Below, one piece after another: positions 61,860 through 64,000 of a stretch of 64,000 nt of DNA. The stretch is from Chitinophaga vietnamensis (GTDB taxonomy: Bacteria; Bacteroidota; Bacteroidia; Chitinophagales; Chitinophagaceae). Numbering within the stretch: the first letter of the stretch is position 1; each line of letters opens with the position of its first letter. A program made the position numbers and the translations under genes. The stretch is from positions 62,001 to 126,000 of the forward strand of contig NZ_CABHMS010000002.1 of assembly GCF_902167635.1 (NCBI RefSeq). Direction: 5' to 3'. The notes under the pieces were generated by a model, which searched no databases, had not been told where the DNA came from, and worked only from the letters and a program-made list of their open reading frames with translations.

Positions 61860-62744
61860 TTATTTCTTGCGGGAAAGGAAACGCAGGAATTTACTAACGT
61901 ATTTATCGTTGGAGCCGAGCATTCCTTTGATCTTGGTGTAAGTGGCCACCATCAGGTTGTCCAGCTTCACCATGAATTTTTTATCTTCTTCACCGGGCCT
62001 TGCCTGGTAGTAGGTAGCCCTGCGGAACGGATTGGCTTCTTCTGTATAATAGTAGAGAGCGATGGATCTTCTGTTCTCATTCTCAGGACAGGTAGTAGGC
62101 ACGGGGTGGCCATGGTAGGAGTCCGCATCTGTGTTGAAAATTACGCAGCGGTTGAATACCGGTAATACTTTTCTTTCACAGTTTTTCATTTCTCTGTCCC
62201 ACAGTTCGAGTTTACCGCCCCATTCTTCCTGCCAGTCTTTATTGAGGTATACGAGCACGTTCACGCGGCGTTGCCAGTTGCGGTGATGCGGGTGCACGGT
62301 GAAATCGGCGTGTACGTTGAGGTAGCCGCCACGTTTAGACTGATGGATACCGCCGCCTTCCAGCATATCGTCTTTCATCAGGTTTTTGATGCCGGTGAGC
62401 TTGCTCAGGAATTCCAGAAATTCAGGAGAGTTGAGTTCGTTGATGGTGCTTTTGATGGTAGCAGGCAGCAGGTCCAGTTTGTTGAGGCCCGCTTTTCTTT
62501 CGTTATAGTGAACGTAGTTGATCCAACCATCCTCTGCATTCAGTTTATCAAATTCGCGCACGCATTCATTCAGGATCGCAGGATTCACAAAATCCTCCAG
62601 CACGATATGAGGGTAAGGACTGGCTTGCTGGTACTCACTGCTGATGACAGGCAGCTGTGCATTCCAGTATTCATAGTTAAATAGCTGTTTTGTTTGCTGA
62701 GAAGTTTCCACTTTGAGTGTTTTAACATGACCTAAAAGATTCAT
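61860..62744 (-). CDS. 2OG-Fe(II) oxygenase (prolyl 4-hydroxylase-like)
   Basis: A 294-residue protein. Iron ligands fit H145-x-D147 in YLNVHADFTVHPH and His211 in DADSYHGHP, with 2-oxoglutarate-binding Arg225 or Arg226 in NENRRSIALYYYT. It contains EGGGIHQSKRGGYLNVHADF before the iron site and NWQRRVNVLVYLNKDWQEEW. Such enzymes hydroxylate peptidyl residues or small molecules; Bacteroidota copies of this type often sit near glycosyltransferase genes. It is convergent with the GT39 gene; no operon partner upstream. Confidence 0.93.
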   Translation of the reverse strand: MNLLGHVKTLKVETSQQTKQLFNYEYWNAQLPVISSEYQQASPYPHIVLEDFVNPAILNECVREFDKLNAEDGWINYVHYNERKAGLNKLDLLPATIKSTINELNSPEFLEFLSKLTGIKNLMKDDMLEGGGIHQSKRGGYLNVHADFTVHPHHRNWQRRVNVLVYLNKDWQEEWGGKLELWDREMKNCERKVLPVFNRCVIFNTDADSYHGHPVPTTCPENENRRSIALYYYTEEANPFRRATYYQARPGEEDKKFMVKLDNLMVATYTKIKGMLGSNDKYVSKFLRFLSRKK

Positions 62745-62880
62745 GAAGATAAATCAAGATTCAATATTATACCAAATAATATTTAAAATTAATATATATC
62801 GCTTCTTCGATTAAAAATCACGATCCCCCGCCACTGTACTAGGGGGGCGGTTTGAATTCTACGTTGTAACAGGAAGAGAT

Positions 62881-63318
62881 ATGTCAGCAAAGAGAATAAA
62901 TAATCTGCCCATGCTGTTGGGCAAGTGGACTGTCAAAGGCTGGTTCCGCACTGCTCCTGACAGGTTTGTTTCCGGGTGGGAATCTTACAGATGGCTGAGG
63001 GGAAAACACTTCCTCGAAGGCCGCTGGCGGCTGGTGACCACAGATATTGGCCTCAGTGAAGTAAGTGAAGGTATCATTCTCATCGGCCCCAATAAACAGC
63101 AGGAAGGCTATATCGGCCGTAATTTCGACAGTAATGGCAATAGCAGCGAGTTCAGGTTCACGATAGATGAGCAGCATTTCAATATCGAAAATGAATACAT
63201 GCGCTATCTCGGCACTTTCAACAAAAGAGCAGATGTGATCACCGGCGCCTGGCAGATATTGGACAGCGCAGGAACAGGTACCTATTGGTACGACAAGCAA
63301 ATGATAAAAGTTAAATAA
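62881..63318 (+). CDS. Hypothetical small beta-rich protein
   Basis: A 145-residue protein, SAKRINNLPMLLGKWTVKGW at the start, then SYRWLRGKHFLEGRWRLVTT and EGIILIGPNKQQEGYIGRNF. Alternating strands and Trp/Tyr ends suggest a small beta barrel like DUF1579 or lipocalin-type proteins, though no motif is decisive. Function unknown. Its stop overlaps the end of the AraC gene on the other strand by 8 bases. Confidence 0.65.
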   Translation: MSAKRINNLPMLLGKWTVKGWFRTAPDRFVSGWESYRWLRGKHFLEGRWRLVTTDIGLSEVSEGIILIGPNKQQEGYIGRNFDSNGNSSEFRFTIDEQHFNIENEYMRYLGTFNKRADVITGAWQILDSAGTGTYWYDKQMIKVK

Positions 63319-64000
63319 CTGGTTGATTCGCTCTTGCTTCCTTCTGAAATATTTTCGGCGGTTTGCCGATCGTCCGTTTAAAGGCAGCGCTGAAGGAGCT
63401 TTCAGCATCATATCCGGCGGCAGTTGCAATATCGTACATGCTGTGATCGCCTGTTTTCAACATTTCACAGGCAATCACCATTCTCCAATGTGTCAGGTAA
63501 TCCAGCGGCGAATAACCGGTCAGTTGTTTGAATTTTAAAGCAAACCCCGAACGCGACATGCCCGCGATCTTCCCTAGTTTCTCCACCGTCCATTTCTTTT
63601 CCGGGTGAGCGTGCAGCGCCTGTACGGCTTTGGCAAGCTGCGGGTTTGAAAGCGCAAACAGCCAGCCGGCGGGCCTGGCATCAGGCGAGGATAAATAGAT
63701 CCTGAGTGTTTGTACCAGCATAATGGGCGCCAGGTGCTCGAGGATGGTTGTTCTCCCTAACTGATCTGCCCGAAACTCAGTGGTAAACCGGTCGAGCCCC
63801 CATCTGAGCACAGCGGCATGATCGAGCTTTTCGGGTACATACACAACAGGTGGCAAACTGCCGAATAAAAATTTTGTCTGATCTTCTTCAAAATGAAAAC
63901 GGGCGCCGATCAGGAAGAACTCTCCTCCACCATTACAAGTGGCTATGCCATCTTTCACCTTATCGTAGATAGTATTTGATTTGATCTTTTTTATTGAGAG
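63311..64000 (-). CDS. AraC family transcriptional regulator with cupin_6 domain, 5' partial
   Basis: The frame is open to the right edge (residues LSIKKIKSNTIYDKVKDG...), so the start lies outside; GTG at 63958 is internal. At least 229 residues are visible. The sensor part shows GIATCNGGGEFFLIGARFHF, typical of AraC_binding/cupin_6 regulators, and LPPVVYVPEKL. The C-terminal HTH pair is WTVEKLGKIAGMSRSGFALK and SMYDIATAAGYDAESSFSAA, ending IGKPPKIFQK. Members of this subgroup often control SDR or other oxidoreductase genes in divergent position, but the gene upstream is not in the window. Confidence 0.9.
   Translation of the reverse strand, partial: LSIKKIKSNTIYDKVKDGIATCNGGGEFFLIGARFHFEEDQTKFLFGSLPPVVYVPEKLDHAAVLRWGLDRFTTEFRADQLGRTTILEHLAPIMLVQTLRIYLSSPDARPAGWLFALSNPQLAKAVQALHAHPEKKWTVEKLGKIAGMSRSGFALKFKQLTGYSPLDYLTHWRMVIACEMLKTGDHSMYDIATAAGYDAESSFSAAFKRTIGKPPKIFQKEARANQPVI

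Overview
The window reads as a chromosomal segment of a Bacteroidota bacterium, most likely a member of the Chitinophagaceae such as Chitinophaga. This is inferred from several traits: a balanced base composition, promoter boxes of the TAnnTTTG type close to start codons, a TonB-dependent receptor with a carboxypeptidase-regulatory-like N-terminus, LytS/LytTR signalling, ~800-residue FtsX-type permeases without their own ATPase, many short SxxC-type lipoprotein signals, and a GH18 enzyme with a ricin-type lectin domain. No rRNA, tRNA, transposase, integrase, phage gene or cas gene was seen. Both edges cut a gene: a GT4 glycosyltransferase at the left and an AraC regulator at the right.

Layout. 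1-9.4 kb: glycosyltransferase, YCII protein, hybrid histidine kinase, AraC regulator, secreted M1-like metallopeptidase, and a Rieske oxygenase overlapping an APC permease. 9.5-14.9 kb: an MlaE-MlaF-MlaD lipid-transport operon, the 23S rRNA pseudouridine synthase RluF, a palindrome array, and a diadenylate-cyclase-fold protein followed by a lipoprotein. 15-17.7 kb (minus strand): a glutathionylspermidine-synthase-like ATP-grasp enzyme with two small lipoproteins, then VOC and SRPBCC proteins. 17.7-22.7 kb: LytS/LytTR pair, TonB receptor and TPR protein. 22.7-25.2 kb: DoxX protein, and a TetR-AhpD-DUF302 locus with two identical 24-bp operators, closed by a very long inverted repeat. 25.2-33.5 kb: aldo/keto reductase, FtsX permease, GNAT, DUF1801, RibD-C reductase, lipoprotein, alpha/beta hydrolase and a second palindrome array. 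33.5-43.3 kb: exported Gfo/Idh oxidoreductase, SRPBCC, VOC, DUF1905, AraC, SDR, 3-methyladenine glycosylase, a second FtsX permease, methyltransferase and alpha/beta hydrolase. 43.5-46.3 kb: divergent DUF1266 and DUF3396 genes and a VOC protein. 46.3-56.5 kb: OmpA, fatty acid hydroxylase, Crp/Fnr, GH18 lipoprotein, DUF2652 cyclase-like protein, hydrolase/SRPBCC pair, DUF6892-type protein, cupin, an internally shortened DoxX gene and a MocR regulator. 56.6-64 kb: DMT transporter, KatG, GT39 transferase, 2OG-Fe(II) oxygenase, a small beta-rich protein and the partial AraC gene.

Most genes are single units or two- to three-gene operons, so this looks like core or housekeeping chromosome with accessory small proteins and not one dedicated island. 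The clearest functional units are the Mla operon, the Rieske/APC pair, the LytS/LytTR-TonB receptor cluster, the ATP-grasp/lipoprotein operon and the self-regulated TetR-AhpD-DUF302 locus. The intergenic DNA is unusually rich in structure: three distinct families of inverted repeats (GC-rich 39-bp palindromes at a 50-51-bp period; perfect CTTGAAGCGCTTCAAG hairpins; and long low-complexity hairpins built from GGATTTAC-like words) sit between genes and account for most non-coding sequence over 150 bp.
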